DNA of 27,319 nucleotides from Calcarisporiella thermophila CBS 279.70. Taxonomy: Eukaryota > Calcarisporiellomycota. This document shows positions 10,868 to 20,165 of this stretch, piece after piece (position 1 is the stretch's first letter; every line of letters starts with the position of its first letter). A program made the position numbers and the translations under genes. The DNA lies in assembly GCF_041956535.1 (NCBI RefSeq), contig NW_027192198.1, positions 1,208,976 through 1,236,294 on the forward strand, written 5' to 3'. The notes under the pieces were generated by a model. That model was not told the origin of the DNA. It searched no databases and saw only the letters and a list, made by a program, of their open reading frames with translations.

Positions 10868-11217
10868 TTATATGCCTAGAGCAAAGCTGGTACTGAGCAT
10901 GTAGTATAACTTACGGGTAGCTCTCATGAGTACAGGGTGGGAATCACTCATCACTGTATGTATGTTCTCAGTCGGTTCTCCTTTCAAACAACATATAGCT
11001 GCTGGAGTGCCCACGTATATGCTTGAGTAGATTCGTGCTTTAGAAACACAATCTCCATCAAAACGGATTGGGATTTTCTTCCCCATCGACAAATGCCAGG
11101 CAAGGAAAGTTGAGATGAAGGGTGCGATAGGTTCATTCCGCTATCATAGCTTCGGGAAACTTGCGCGCAAGAGAGATATGAGAGATACTTGCCAATAAAT
11201 ATTATACATACCAACAT
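10868..11217 (-). pseudogene. MULE (Mutator-like) transposase relic
   Basis: Minus-strand fragments in three frames follow the order of the MULE/FAR1 DDE core: NFPCLAFVDGEEN, then STQAYTWALQQL, then ENIHTVMSDSHPVLMRA and a tail ending TSFALGI. In intact members these correspond to the beta-strand before the first catalytic region, the TWALQQL helix, and the second Asp strand (V-x-(T/S)-D-x-x-x-x-L-M-x-A) leading to the CxWH motif, which is lost here. Frames change near 11000-11040 and 10975, so no intact product is possible. No terminal inverted repeats were found. Confidence 0.5.
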
Positions 11218-11234
11218 AACGCGGATTTGGCAGT

Positions 11235-11704
11235 CTATTCGGAGGTATTTTCGGGCTCAGATAACAAAGCTGTCATTTCAGGCTGTTCCCCCTTCGCTCT
11301 TCGAGCAATGAGCAGGATCCACCGCAGCGGCCGCTTCTTAGGGCTGTCATGCTGGTGCTCTTCAGTTTGTTCGACGGTGTCCCTCCATTCGCTCTCGAAG
11401 TCTCTACACCACGCGTCTTTCTACGCTTGCATTGTCTCTTCTCCCTCCTCGCTCCACATGCACAATGTTGTTTTCGATGGCCCAATCAAACCGCCCCAAT
11501 TTGTGCATATGCGATGATCAACCTTAAGGGTGGTGATGTCGTACTGCTTCAAGTTCTGGCCTTCCGCCAATGGGCGCAAATGGGCCCAAATACGCGCCTG
11601 TGAGATCATTGGCCGAAGATCAGTCGAGTTGAATGCATTATCGCCAAAGATCGCAGTTGCGCGCACCGTTTTGCTTAAGAAACGTTCATGGGGCGAAAAG
11701 GAGC
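11235..11704 (-). pseudogene. GC-rich unidentified coding frame with one TAG
   Basis: A minus-strand frame that begins cleanly at a TTTTAG acceptor-like site (11705-11710) and runs to TAG at 11235, interrupted once by TAG at 11421. GC is about 50% by count in two 60-nt samples (11401-11460 and 11581-11640), against about 28% in a nearby sample (12541-12600). That marks a former coding exon. It contains AIFGDNAFNSTDLRPM, ARIWAHLRPLAEGQNLKQYD and a charged C-terminus. I do not recognise the family. The upstream exons should lie above 11710, but none could be joined with confidence. Because of its base composition, transfer or carriage by a mobile element is possible. Confidence 0.4.
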
Positions 11705-11710
11705 CTAAAA

Positions 11711-12682
11711 CTTTTTTTATTTGAATCGTTTGACAAGTATTTAAGTGATAGTTTTTTTTCAAAGATTTACTTGCAGAAGGGTGGGCGATTATTTTATATG
11801 TATATAGGAGTATTCGTTATGCTTCAACTTGAGATTAATCTTTCAAAAAGAAATTCCATAGCTAATAGTTTATTTTTCTCTGTTACAAGCAATACACCTT
11901 GATATGTATGTTGTTGGAACTTGTATTATTATACAGTATTTACAGTAATGTATGTTTTCGAAATTTTTTGGTGGATTATTGGCACAATATCATTATTGTC
12001 ATCAATTCCTTAACAACTTCACTATCGTGTCAAGGACTTCATTCTCAAAGACAGCCTTAGGTTCCATTTGGAAGACTATACCACATGATGGAATTAGAAA
12101 CCATGATCATTGGAGCCGTTGCAAGAAAATATCGTAGTTGTTTGCATTGCACCATTCGAACGCTCTTGGACACCGAGCCTGCATAAGTTGATAGTGGTAG
12201 TACTCGAGGTTTCAAAGACATGCCGCGTAGGATTAAAAAATCACAAAAAAAGAAAATAGGGAGGAGAACAGGTAACAGGAAATACAAGACACATATAAAC
12301 TCTATTTAATACTTGGTTTATCTTGCAAGTGGCACTCAAATATGTAGAGTACACTCACGTTGCTTCCCTTCAAGGCCTGTATGCGCTGAGAATAGTTAGC
12401 CTATGGCAGCCCGAAACAATCGAAAATCAACTTGGCAAGTAATAGTGTCACTTTAAAAACAAAAAAGAGCACTGATCTCTTTTGAAATTACTAAATAAAA
12501 GGTTTGAAATAAATTTGAAGTGGAGCAAAAGGAATAACATCTTAATATGAAGACAAAAAAAAAAATAAAAGTCATAGCTCAGTCAATCACAAACGAGAAT
12601 TCACAAATAATACAAAACAATATGTATTTTCAGTATGAGGCGATGGTTTTGCTACTTTAAGAAATGAAAACTTCTTAAAATA
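11711..12682. other. AT-rich stretch, no assignable gene
   Basis: Short minus-strand protein-like frames occur around 12010-12230 (for example one containing PRAFEWCNANNYD), in mixed frames. They could be decayed exons of the GC-rich gene downstream on the same strand. No splice chain could be built. A TGTTGGAAC at 11912 resembles an LTR start but has no partner end. Confidence 0.35.
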
Positions 12683-12866
12683 TGTTGGAATTTCAATCAG
12701 AGTATATTCTTCACGCAGTTCAAAGAAAGACAAATAGCTAAACTATTTAAGAATAACAAGAAATCATAAACAGGTAATATAGTTTATACACAAACAAGTA
12801 AAAATCAAGTTTAATTAAAATACCGACAATTTCAGATTATCAGTCACGCCTGGTCGCACTCCAACA
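12683..12866 (-). mobile_element. Solo LTR (184 bp) with AAATA target duplication
   Basis: Begins TGTTGGAATTTC and ends CGCACTCCAACA, so both ends are TG...CA with the inverted TGTTGGA/TCCAACA termini of LTR retrotransposons. It is flanked by a perfect 5-bp duplication AAATA (12678-12682 and 12867-12871). Its last 36 bp match the last 36 bp of the element at 20670-20940 with about four differences, including CAGTCACGCCTGGTCG, so both are one family. The interior is shorter and diverged. Minus orientation is inferred from the better-preserved copy. Confidence 0.8.
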
Positions 12867-12871
12867 AAATA

Positions 12872-13349
12872 GCTGGTCTCCCAAATACTTTTTATCGAAT
12901 TGGTTCTCTGTATCGGCGTAAGATAAATATACTACTTAATTTAAGAGGTTGATCGGTATGGTGATGCCTCCTCTGAGCCCGACGTTATAAAATTCAAGAC
13001 AATACTGTGCAATTTTGCTGTGGTGATTATAGCTCCAGTAGAGAGAGGCAGTTCCACGATTTATAGAGTTAATTTAGATTCTCTGCTTCTTCCTTGCGAA
13101 GTGAGTATTGGGCTTTCAAATAGAGGTCAAGGTAAAGATGTCATTTTAAAATAAGATTTTTATGTGTAATTGGATTAAAAGACCCTCAGTTCTTCAATCA
13201 TTCGACTATTTTATACCCTCAGGACCCATTAGACTATTTTAGCTCTCTTATTTTCTCACTTTTTTGCTTCTTTCATTTGTCCTATCAGAAGTTGCTACTT
13301 CAGAAAGTAATTCGAATTGACTCGATGTCGTCAAAATAGGGCGCAGCAT
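12872..13349. other. AT-rich intergenic, no gene seen
   Basis: Follows the solo LTR. No coding frame, RNA gene or clear repeat was found except GGCGCAGCAT at 13340-13349, the reverse complement of a 10-mer also at 4838 and 22670. Confidence 0.5.
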
Positions 13350-14123
13350 TTAAATTTTAATATTCATGCTTTTCTTAACACTTATTCTGAGCCAATTTCC
13401 CTGTATCATTGCCGCATATCTCCCTCTTCAGATTTGTTTATCAACCTCAGCTGTGTGCCTGTAACAATAATCTTCCATCATTGCGATTTTATCAAGCATT
13501 GGTGCTCAACAACGCATAATTGTGATTTTGGTGTGGCCTTGAATTATGCAATCTAACCTTTGTTGCAAAATTCCGTCGCCTGCGTTGTCTAGACCTGATG
13601 TTTCTTTATCAAGTTGAGAGAATCTTAGTATAGCGAATGATGATCCGAGCAAATATAGCGCGTTGTTTCTGATCCCTGGGCAATGTAAACTGATTTCGCT
13701 CATTTACATTTACATTTACATTTTATACTTTAGAGGCAGATTTATGAAGTCATGAGCTGTAGACAACTTGTATTGCGTTTTCGATTCGCTCTTACTGATA
13801 CAATAGTAAAATTTCCAGTGAGATGTCGAGTTGAATAACTTCGGCTCTTGTTGAACGAGACACATCTGTTGTCAGCGGTATTTGATGTAATTCCGCACAT
13901 CCATAATATCCAGCATCATTTTTGCCGTGATTTGACTGGAGAATTGTTTGAGCAAAGTGATCATAATTAACTTTCCTTTATCAAAAGCACCCATAAGTAA
14001 GACAGTGGCCTTTGGATTAGAATCAAGGGCTAAATTCTTCAAGATACGCAAGTTTGGATATGACGGATAGCAGAAGTACATACGGTATATTTGGAGGAAA
14101 CTTAAAGGCATACACAGTTCCAT
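13350..14123 (-). pseudogene. ABC transporter nucleotide-binding domain pseudogene (ABCB/MDR-like C-terminal half)
   Basis: Minus-strand fragments read, in order, nearly a whole ABC ATPase domain. YPSYPNLRILKNL gives the strand before Walker A. A ruined Walker A (MGAFDKGKLIM, lacking the GxxGxGKS/T pattern) follows, then KMMLDIMDVRNY. After TGA at 13872 come the Q-loop CLVQQEPKLFNST and AHDFINLPLKY. After a frameshift around a TTTACA microsatellite (13701-13722) the signature survives as RDQKQR-AIFARIII. After another shift come the Walker B/D-loop remnant LDKETSGLDN, QGHTKITI and DKIAMMEDY. Canonical members couple ATP hydrolysis to export across a membrane; this copy cannot. No transmembrane half is recognisable upstream, so it is a fragment. 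Confidence 0.75.
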
Positions 14124-15007
14124 GACGTCAACGTATGCAAGTGTGGAGTCTCAACCAAGAATAATCATGAGATATTTCGTCACTAGCAACAAAGCTTGAT
14201 TGCCCACATTATATGAGCCCAATTACATAGGGTTAACTAATATAAAATGCCAAATTTTAATTAGCTCGCCTGACGTAAATGAAGATAGAGCGAGTGACAA
14301 TATGCGGAGGCATAAATAAAAAATGCAAATATAAAAGTATTAATAGTCGAGCAAATAACCAGATCGATTGCTTCGATCGGGTTGGTAAATTGAGCCCGTT
14401 TATCTATGACAGAACTTAGAACTTTCTACGAATGTGCACTATTTCTTTGGTAATTGATAATATTTTCTAATTTCCACAGGTTGTATAAGTCTTCTTAAAG
14501 AATATTAAGTATGCAAATCACCCCACATGTCTTATCACAGAATTCGACAGCTCTTAACCATTTCCGGAAGATGATGTTGGACAAGAAAAAACCGTTTTTG
14601 AACTATGATTAGTAATTAAACCCTTTCTTTAGAAGCTTTAATAGAAAATTCCTTTCAAACCATGCAAAAGCCGGTTTCAAATATTGATGTCTAAGCTTGG
14701 CTCGGCTTAGCTGAATTCAGAGCGGGGAGCTACGCTATAATCTCTATAAAGTGTAACCTTTAATATGCTTTTAATATACGTGTAGCGAAAAATAATTGTG
14801 CGCTGTAATAGGAACATGGGGGGAATGACATATCTTAAAATTCGTCTATATTACCGGGATAATGTTTTTTATATTAAATATAGAGGGTAATATATCCATG
14901 AAATTGCTTTTATATTTGTTTTTTTGGTACGCCTAATTCATGAAATAAGTGAAACAAACCAAAATAGTAGTTTCGAAAAAGCACTTCCTATTTAATTTGA
15001 TTGAGAC
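14124..15007. other. Intergenic, no gene recognised
   Basis: AT-rich. It should have held the membrane-spanning half of the ABC transporter, but no such frame is readable. A small perfect hairpin (GATCGA, five-base loop, TCGATC near 14362-14378) is the only structure noted. Confidence 0.45.
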
Positions 15008-15175
15008 CTAAGACTCAGAAACCGTTTTAGGGTTTAATGCGCTTTCCCATAAAGGTTCGGATTCGTCAATAAGAATCCCTATAGTTTCAAGCATTTGTTG
15101 CCAAGAGAGCAGACAAATTGATATCAAGCATAGAATTACTCCATTTGTAATTAATCCCCACGAATATATTTTCAT
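15008..15175 (-). CDS. Possible 55-aa single-pass membrane or secreted peptide
   Basis: A minus-strand frame from ATG (15175) to TAG (15008). Residues about 5-24 are hydrophobic (GLITNGVILCLISICLLSW) followed by a polar acidic tail (LIDESEPLWES). The start lies in an AAAATGA context. It is unsupported by homology and could be chance; it is listed because the hydrophobic-then-acidic pattern is coherent. Confidence 0.22.
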   Translation of the reverse strand: MKIYSWGLITNGVILCLISICLLSWQQMLETIGILIDESEPLWESALNPKTVSES

Positions 15176-15510
15176 TTTGGTTATACTCGTGTCAGCTAAT
15201 TAGAATTAGAGTAAAGCTGATAAATCTTAGGTGTCATATTCGTTTTCATTTGTACTAGCCGTTACCAGTATCCTTACAGTAGCTTAAGAGCCTTGAGAGC
15301 ATATTAGATACTCAAAAAATAATATGATGAGCAAAAGTTTATTGCAATTCCGATCAAGGTGTTAGTGTATATCTTGAATTATGTGTTGAACCATAAATTT
15401 TTAACTATTCTTGCAGTAACCTGAAAATCAAATCAACTCTCCATGCTGTTATTGATAGATTGACTAAAATAAGACAAGATTAATTCAATTATTCTGTTTC
15501 ATATATTGTA

Positions 15511-15804
15511 ATGCAGGATGGAATAATTTCTCCCGAGGGAATATACATGTTTTCTCGCGAGAATGAACTCATGTATTCTTCCGAGGGTAAACTCATGTAT
15601 TCTTCCGAGGGTAAACTCATGTTTATGTATTCAATTACAATAACAGATATTGGGTTAGTATCGAGCATGATTACAATTTTCAGAAATAAAGGGTCTGGAA
15701 ATTTTTATATTCCAAATTTTGAACTGGTTAGTTTCATATCTCAGCTTTTAATCATTTCGAACTTATCTGAACGAACATGGTCTCACCCGTTGCACATATT
15801 CTGA
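15511..15804 (+). other. 97-codon upstream frame overlapping the UGT start
   Basis: An ATG-to-stop frame whose last 28 nt overlap the glycosyltransferase ATG (15777) in another frame. Its first third is made by four copies of a 24-bp repeat, giving repeated Y-S-S-E-G-K-L-M. If included in the UGT mRNA it would act as an upstream ORF; it may equally be untranslated. No family is recognised. Confidence 0.3.
15528..15623 (+). repeat. Four tandem 24-bp units
   Basis: Units at 15528-15551, 15552-15575, 15576-15599 and 15600-15623. The last two differ at one base, and the first two are diverged. The core is TTCTTCCGAGGGTAAACTCA. Because the unit is a multiple of three it keeps an open frame and produces an eight-residue peptide repeat. 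Confidence 0.9.
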
Positions 15805-17237
15805 TTGCTGCACCACCTGCTTTTGGGCACGTCATTCCCGCTGTCTCCCTTGCTAAAAGGATTGTTAGCACTCCTTCCTATTCTGAGAGAGATGATAAGT
15901 GCGAATTTGAAAGACATGTAACACTTCTTATCTCAAAATCATTTCTGCTGCATCCGAAAGGGAAGAGGGTTATCCCAACTACCGGGAATCGTTCTGATAT
16001 TCATCGAGGGCGTTATGGTAGTGTACGCATGGAACCTATTGAGGATGATGTGGATCCACTTGACTCGGCATCAAGCCAAGAAAGTGAGAAGTTTTTCAGC
16101 AGTATGCCGAAGCATATCAAAGCTATTGGAGAGTACTTACAATCGAAGAAAAAAAGCACCTTTCCACCATCCTGCATCATTCTTGACATGTTCAGTGGGA
16201 TGTTTGAGCCATTTCCGTTTGATTCTACTCCCTATTACTTTTTCGGTACCACCCCAGTTGATGCCACCCCCTCAACAACGGAATTGAAAATACGAAAAGG
16301 AGTCAACAATGCTCTTGACGCTTCAATCGAAGAATTAATGAAGGACGGACTAGAATGGCTTAGTCAACGAGCAGCCAAATCTCAAGGCATAATATAGAAC
16401 TTTGCCAATTGCATTGAGAGCAATTATCTGAAGTCCTTCGCTCCAAACACGCCAGTATATTGCGTAGGACCACTCCACTCTATTGGTATAGACGACGGAA
16501 ATGAAGCAAGTCATAATCAATGTGAAGGGCGGGTGGTCTATCAGTACGATCAGGCGGACTCAAACATCCAGCAGAGAATTCTTGGATCCTGGGTTGTGCG
16601 ATATCTCGATGAGAAGCCCCCAAATTCCGTGATCTACGTCTCCTTTGGAACCGTAGTGCGTCATAGTGATGCCCAAATTATTGAGCTTCTCAAAGGACTC
16701 GATGCTACCGGCAGAAGTGTACTTTGGAGTCTGAACAATACTCAACAAAAAGCGTTGCCCACCAAAGAAATGGTTTCTCCAGTGAATGGGGTGCTTGTAT
16801 ACAACAATGTTACCGTGGTGGAATGGGCACCTCAGAAAGCTATATTATCTCATACAAGCTGCTCGGCCTTTCTGACTCATTGCGGATGGAATTCTGCGTT
16901 TGAAAGTCTAATATGTGGGATTGGTTCTATCCACTGGCCAGTCTTTGGGGATCAGCCCGGCAATTCAAACTTGCTGGTTAGACTTGGAGCAGGGATTGCT
17001 TTCGATCTCAACCCCGATAAAACTTCCCAAGAAAATGCTTCAAATCCAAATTTGATTTCTGCTGAGTGTATTACCTCTACGATCGAAAAATTCTATAGCG
17101 TAAGCGTGACCAATGAAAATCCCTATACCAATGTGGCTAAAAAGATTAGTGCAAAGTTAAAACTGGCTTGGACTCCGGAGGGTGAGGCCTATCACGAACT
17201 TGGCAAGATTATTTCGCGAATGAGAGCCTATTCATGA
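15777..17237 (+). pseudogene. UDP-glycosyltransferase (GT1, PSPG motif) interrupted by one TAG
   Basis: A single intronless frame of 486 residue positions, the usual length for soluble GT1 enzymes, which transfer sugar from a UDP-sugar to small lipophilic acceptors in the cytosol. The N-domain starts VAHILIAAPPAFGHVIPAV with the catalytic-base histidine at H18. The C-domain holds the donor-binding PSPG block: W350 (EWAPQKAILSH), H368 (THCGWNSAFES) and D392-Q393 (PVFGDQPGNSN). There is no C-terminal membrane anchor. The frame is broken only by TAG at 16395-16397 (codon 207), between two well-preserved halves in the same frame. No GT-AG pair could remove it. So it is either a very recent null allele, a sequencing error, or a readthrough case. 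Lack of other lesions argues for recent loss. Confidence 0.82.
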
Positions 17238-17437
17238 TCAATCTAAGAAATATACTTCTCAGATTGAGAAAATGAATTTTGAGTTCATGTATTTTCCAAG
17301 ATCTAAATACTATATTCAGTATTAATTATTAGAAAGAGAATAACTATTTTTATAGAAATTGTATCACATTTGGAAGTTGATCATGGTATTAGTTAGATTA
17401 TAATATATTGATATCACTTTCGTAATGTACTGACAAC

Positions 17438-18194
17438 TTGAGGATGCAAGAATGCAGTAGGGCGCAAGAACTTTGGAATGAGACCACTGATCAGGATATT
17501 TACGTTAATACTGTTTGCCAGACGCTCCATCGCAATGATTTTGTTGCAAGTGTTCGGAGAAAAAGATCTCTTCTTACAAAAAAGCATCACCTCAGGAGAT
17601 TGCAGTTCGCAAGAAAATATAAAGATTATACCACTGAAGATTGGAGTCGTGTCATCTTTTCAGATGAATGCCAAATCCGAATCTTTGGAAATGAGAGGGG
17701 AGAGTGGTAATAGAAGAAGCGCAATGAACCTCTTCAAGCACGCCATATACAGCCCATAGTGAGCACGGAGGCGGGAAGCATAATGATGTGGGGTTGTATG
17801 ACTTCTCATGGAATCGGATTTTCATGCCGTATTATAGAAGATCTTGAAGCGGAGCTTTATTCACAAACCTTTGATGATGAGTTGATGGCTACCCTCCAGT
17901 GGTACAATCTGGACAAGAAAGAAATTATCTTCCAGCATGATAACGATCCAATGCACAAAGAAAACTAGTCAAACGATGGTTCCATACCAACCAGATTCAA
18001 GTTCTTGATTGGCCTTCATAATCCCTCGACCTTGACTCCATAAAGCATCTATGGGATGAGGTAAAGAGACGACCTGTGGGAAAAGGTGAATACCGTCTGG
18101 GAGTTGCTCACAAAGGATAATAGAGATAATTAATACGATACTAAGGCGGATTCAAGAAGTTATCAATGCTGGAGGTGGATATACTGAATTGTAG
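17438..18194 (+). pseudogene. Tc1/mariner transposase, catalytically dead
   Basis: Encodes the C-terminal two thirds of a Tc1-like DDE transposase; the N-terminal paired helix-turn-helix DNA-binding region is missing. RRLQFARKYKDYTTEDWSRV leads to the first Asp (FSDECQI, codon at 17663). GSIMMWGCMT follows, then the second Asp (FQHDNDPMHK, codon at 17939). The third acidic residue, expected in SPDLNPIE-NLW, is here SLDLDSIKHLW, so Glu has become Lys. Stops sit at 17708-17713 (TAATAG), 17966 and inside the WPS-SLDL motif, and there is a frameshift after HKEN. The end (RRIQEVINAGGGYTEL then TAG) matches the family C-terminus. No terminal repeats or TA duplication were found. Confidence 0.87.
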
Positions 18195-18451
18195 TCTGAA
18201 TGTATTTTATATATCTTAAATATTGGCCATTTGTTTTAATGAGTCTGTGGAGAAAGAGAATAAAAAGTTGAAACCGTGAAAATTTCATAGTGATAAAATA
18301 TGAAATTTTCCGAAATAAATTAATATTTCTTGGGAGGAGAGTTAGCAATAGGCATTCCATTGTATACGGAGGAGTAGCAGAAAGAGTGGGCTTTTCAAAT
18401 AAACAAATGTTATGTATATAGGTGTTGTCTATGAGGAAATATTTGGGTTTA
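18195..18451. other. Spacer with a perfect hairpin
   Basis: AT-rich spacer between the Tc1 relic and the inverted-repeat element; it holds the hairpin at 18278-18310 and no gene. Confidence 0.5.
18278..18310. repeat. Perfect 12-bp inverted repeat (hairpin)
   Basis: GAAAATTTCATA (18278-18289) and its exact reverse complement (18299-18310) are separated by nine bases. It lies 84 nt after the Tc1 stop codon. It may be chance in AT-rich DNA, a fold-back remnant or part of a terminator. Confidence 0.7.
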
Positions 18452-18454
18452 ATA

Positions 18455-18996
18455 CCCTACAAAAAACTCTCCTGGTGAAAACTACTAGAAAACGTATAGA
18501 AGCATGTAGAAAANNNNNNNNNNNNNNNNNNNNNNNNNNNNNNNNNNNNNNNNNNNNNNNNNNNNNNNNNNNNNNNNNNNNNNNNNNNNNNNNNNNNNNN
18601 NNNNNNNNNNNNNNNNNNNNNNNNNNNNNNNNNNNNNNNNNNNNNNNNNNNNNNNNNNNNNNNNNNNNNNNNNNNNNNNNNNNNNNNNNNNNNNNNNNNN
18701 NNNNNNNNNNNNNNNNNNNNNNNNNNNNNNNNNNNNNNNNNNNNNNNNNNNNNNNNNNNNNNNNNNNNNNNNNNNNNNNNNNNNNNNNNNNNNNNNNNNN
18801 NNNNNNNNNNNNNNNNNNNNTCCCTAAATTTTTACAAACTTTTCACCTATTTTTCAAGATATTAATAATGGGAGAGGAGTCTACAAATTATAGTGAAATT
18901 GTTGAAAAATTATAGGGAATCGCGAACCTCCTCCACCTTTTCTACATGCTCCTATTCGTTTTCTAGCAGTTTTCACCAGACGGGTTTTTTGTAGGG
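18455..18996. mobile_element. DNA transposon or MITE with long terminal inverted repeats, containing an assembly gap
   Basis: The left end begins CCCTACAAAAAACTCTCC (18455) and the right end is its inverted copy ending TTTTTTGTAGGG (18996). The right arm can be followed inward for about 117 bp and includes GGAGGAGGTTCGCGATTCC in reverse. The left arm matches for 59 bp before it enters the gap. Both sides carry ATA (18452-18454 and 18997-18999), consistent with a 3-bp target duplication. A third copy of the same end is at 27203-27319. The CCCTACAA terminus and 3-bp duplication recall CACTA/EnSpm-type elements, but no transposase is visible, so the superfamily is only a guess. Confidence 0.8.
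18514..18820. other. Assembly gap (307 N)
   Basis: Unknown bases lying inside the inverted-repeat element, most likely because the long arms collapse or misassemble. The true length may differ from 307. Confidence 1.
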
Positions 18997-19055
18997 ATAT
19001 AAGGTGTCACAAACCTTTTAAGAGTAACTTTAGATATAGACAACGAGATCCTTCT

Positions 19056-19388
19056 CTAGCGTGTCAGTACTCCCAGCTCCCACTTTGCCTTGAAATATAT
19101 CTCAAACCTCTGTTTCCACTTTTTATCATTATTGCCGCTCGTTTTCATTCCAATAGTATTCATCCGAGCGGCATATGTGAAGTAGGGATCACACATAAAC
19201 AGTATATTCGCATCACTAGATGAGCAATTTTCAATTTTCCAGGGATGCTGTAAAGTAAAATCATCTAAGTATCTAACAGGATTTGTGGATACAATTTTAT
19301 CTGGAAAAGTCCGGCAGTTTTGTAAAAAAGTTGAAATATAGGATATATATTGCTGTAACCGGGATAGTTTATGAGAAAAATTTAACTC
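19056..19388 (-). pseudogene. Unidentified terminal exon, 110 codons
   Basis: A minus-strand frame, fully open from an AATAG acceptor-like site (exon base 19388) to TAG at 19056, with strongly protein-like text: NCRTFPDKIVSTNPVRYL, ILFMCDPYFTYAARMNT and KQRFEIYFKAKWELGVLTR. The C-terminal part has a faint pattern resemblance (TNP-x-x-YL ... RF...ELG-hydrophobic) to the winged-helix end of ORC3, far too weak to name it. No upstream exon could be chained, so it is probably a relic. It stops 60 bp before the inverted-repeat element. Confidence 0.4.
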
Positions 19389-20165
19389 CTATTGATACAT
19401 TTCATTTCCCAAAAAAGCTTATGAATACAATATAAATGATGACGTAATGCATCTATTACACAGAATACTGAGCTGCTACTGACTACTAGCAAAATGTAAC
19501 AATTGCTGTTACTTTGTTTAGTTTCAGGAAGTTCTTATACTTTATGGCTGCTTGCTGGCAATATCATTATTTGGTTATATATTTTAAACGCTTTTTATTT
19601 TAGAATAAGAAGCGGAGTTATCACATTGATCACCTATCTCAAATTATCCAAGAAACAATTGCATTCTTAGATTTAAGCCGAATTTCGTATCAGATCTGAT
19701 CATGTTACTTGCATTCAGTATATCAACAAGCATTAAGCCTCCCAATTAATTGGTCAAATCCATTGAAGTTTTTGAACTACACCTTAAACTTTAAAGAAGG
19801 AATAATTATTTCGGATATTCATTTTAATAATTTTCAGGTGGAGCCTGAAATTATCTTAGGTAATACTATGAAATTGTGAGCATAAATTGTGTCAATATGT
19901 ATATATTTATTCGTAGCTTTTGCTAATCTAATTATAAGGACGGTCGATATAGCTATAATGTGAGTTATCAACAAAAAATCAATTTCACCTAAAAGTAATT
20001 TATATATATTAAATAGGGTTTACAATAGTAACTATGTTTCGTTTATATACAAGGTTTGTAACACACCCAAATCAATTAACTCTAAGCTTAACCTACAATT
20101 ATTTTTTTACCAGATTAGTATTATAAATCCCCCAGCCACGATAATGGCACTAATCCTGAGATATG
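19389..20165. other. AT-rich intergenic, no gene seen
   Basis: Upstream flank of the secreted-protein gene at 20242. Only short broken frames. No RNA gene. Confidence 0.5.

Noticed and set aside
11912-12866. A longer LTR starting at TGTTGGAAC (11912) and ending at 12866
   Set aside because: The bases before 11912 do not match AAATA after 12866, whereas those before 12683 match exactly.
13317-13556. 79-codon plus-strand frame
   Set aside because: Largely antisense to the ABC domain relic, whose ordered motifs explain the region better.
16380-16420. A short intron removing the UGT amber codon
   Set aside because: No GT donor and AG acceptor in suitable positions and phase around 16395; the frame is continuous on both sides.
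18278-18310. Hairpin as terminal repeat of the Tc1 relic
   Set aside because: Both arms are on the same side of the transposase and no counterpart exists upstream of 17438.
18412-18915. Open frame running through the gap
   Set aside because: Most of it is translated N; the real bases on each side are inverted-repeat arm sequence.
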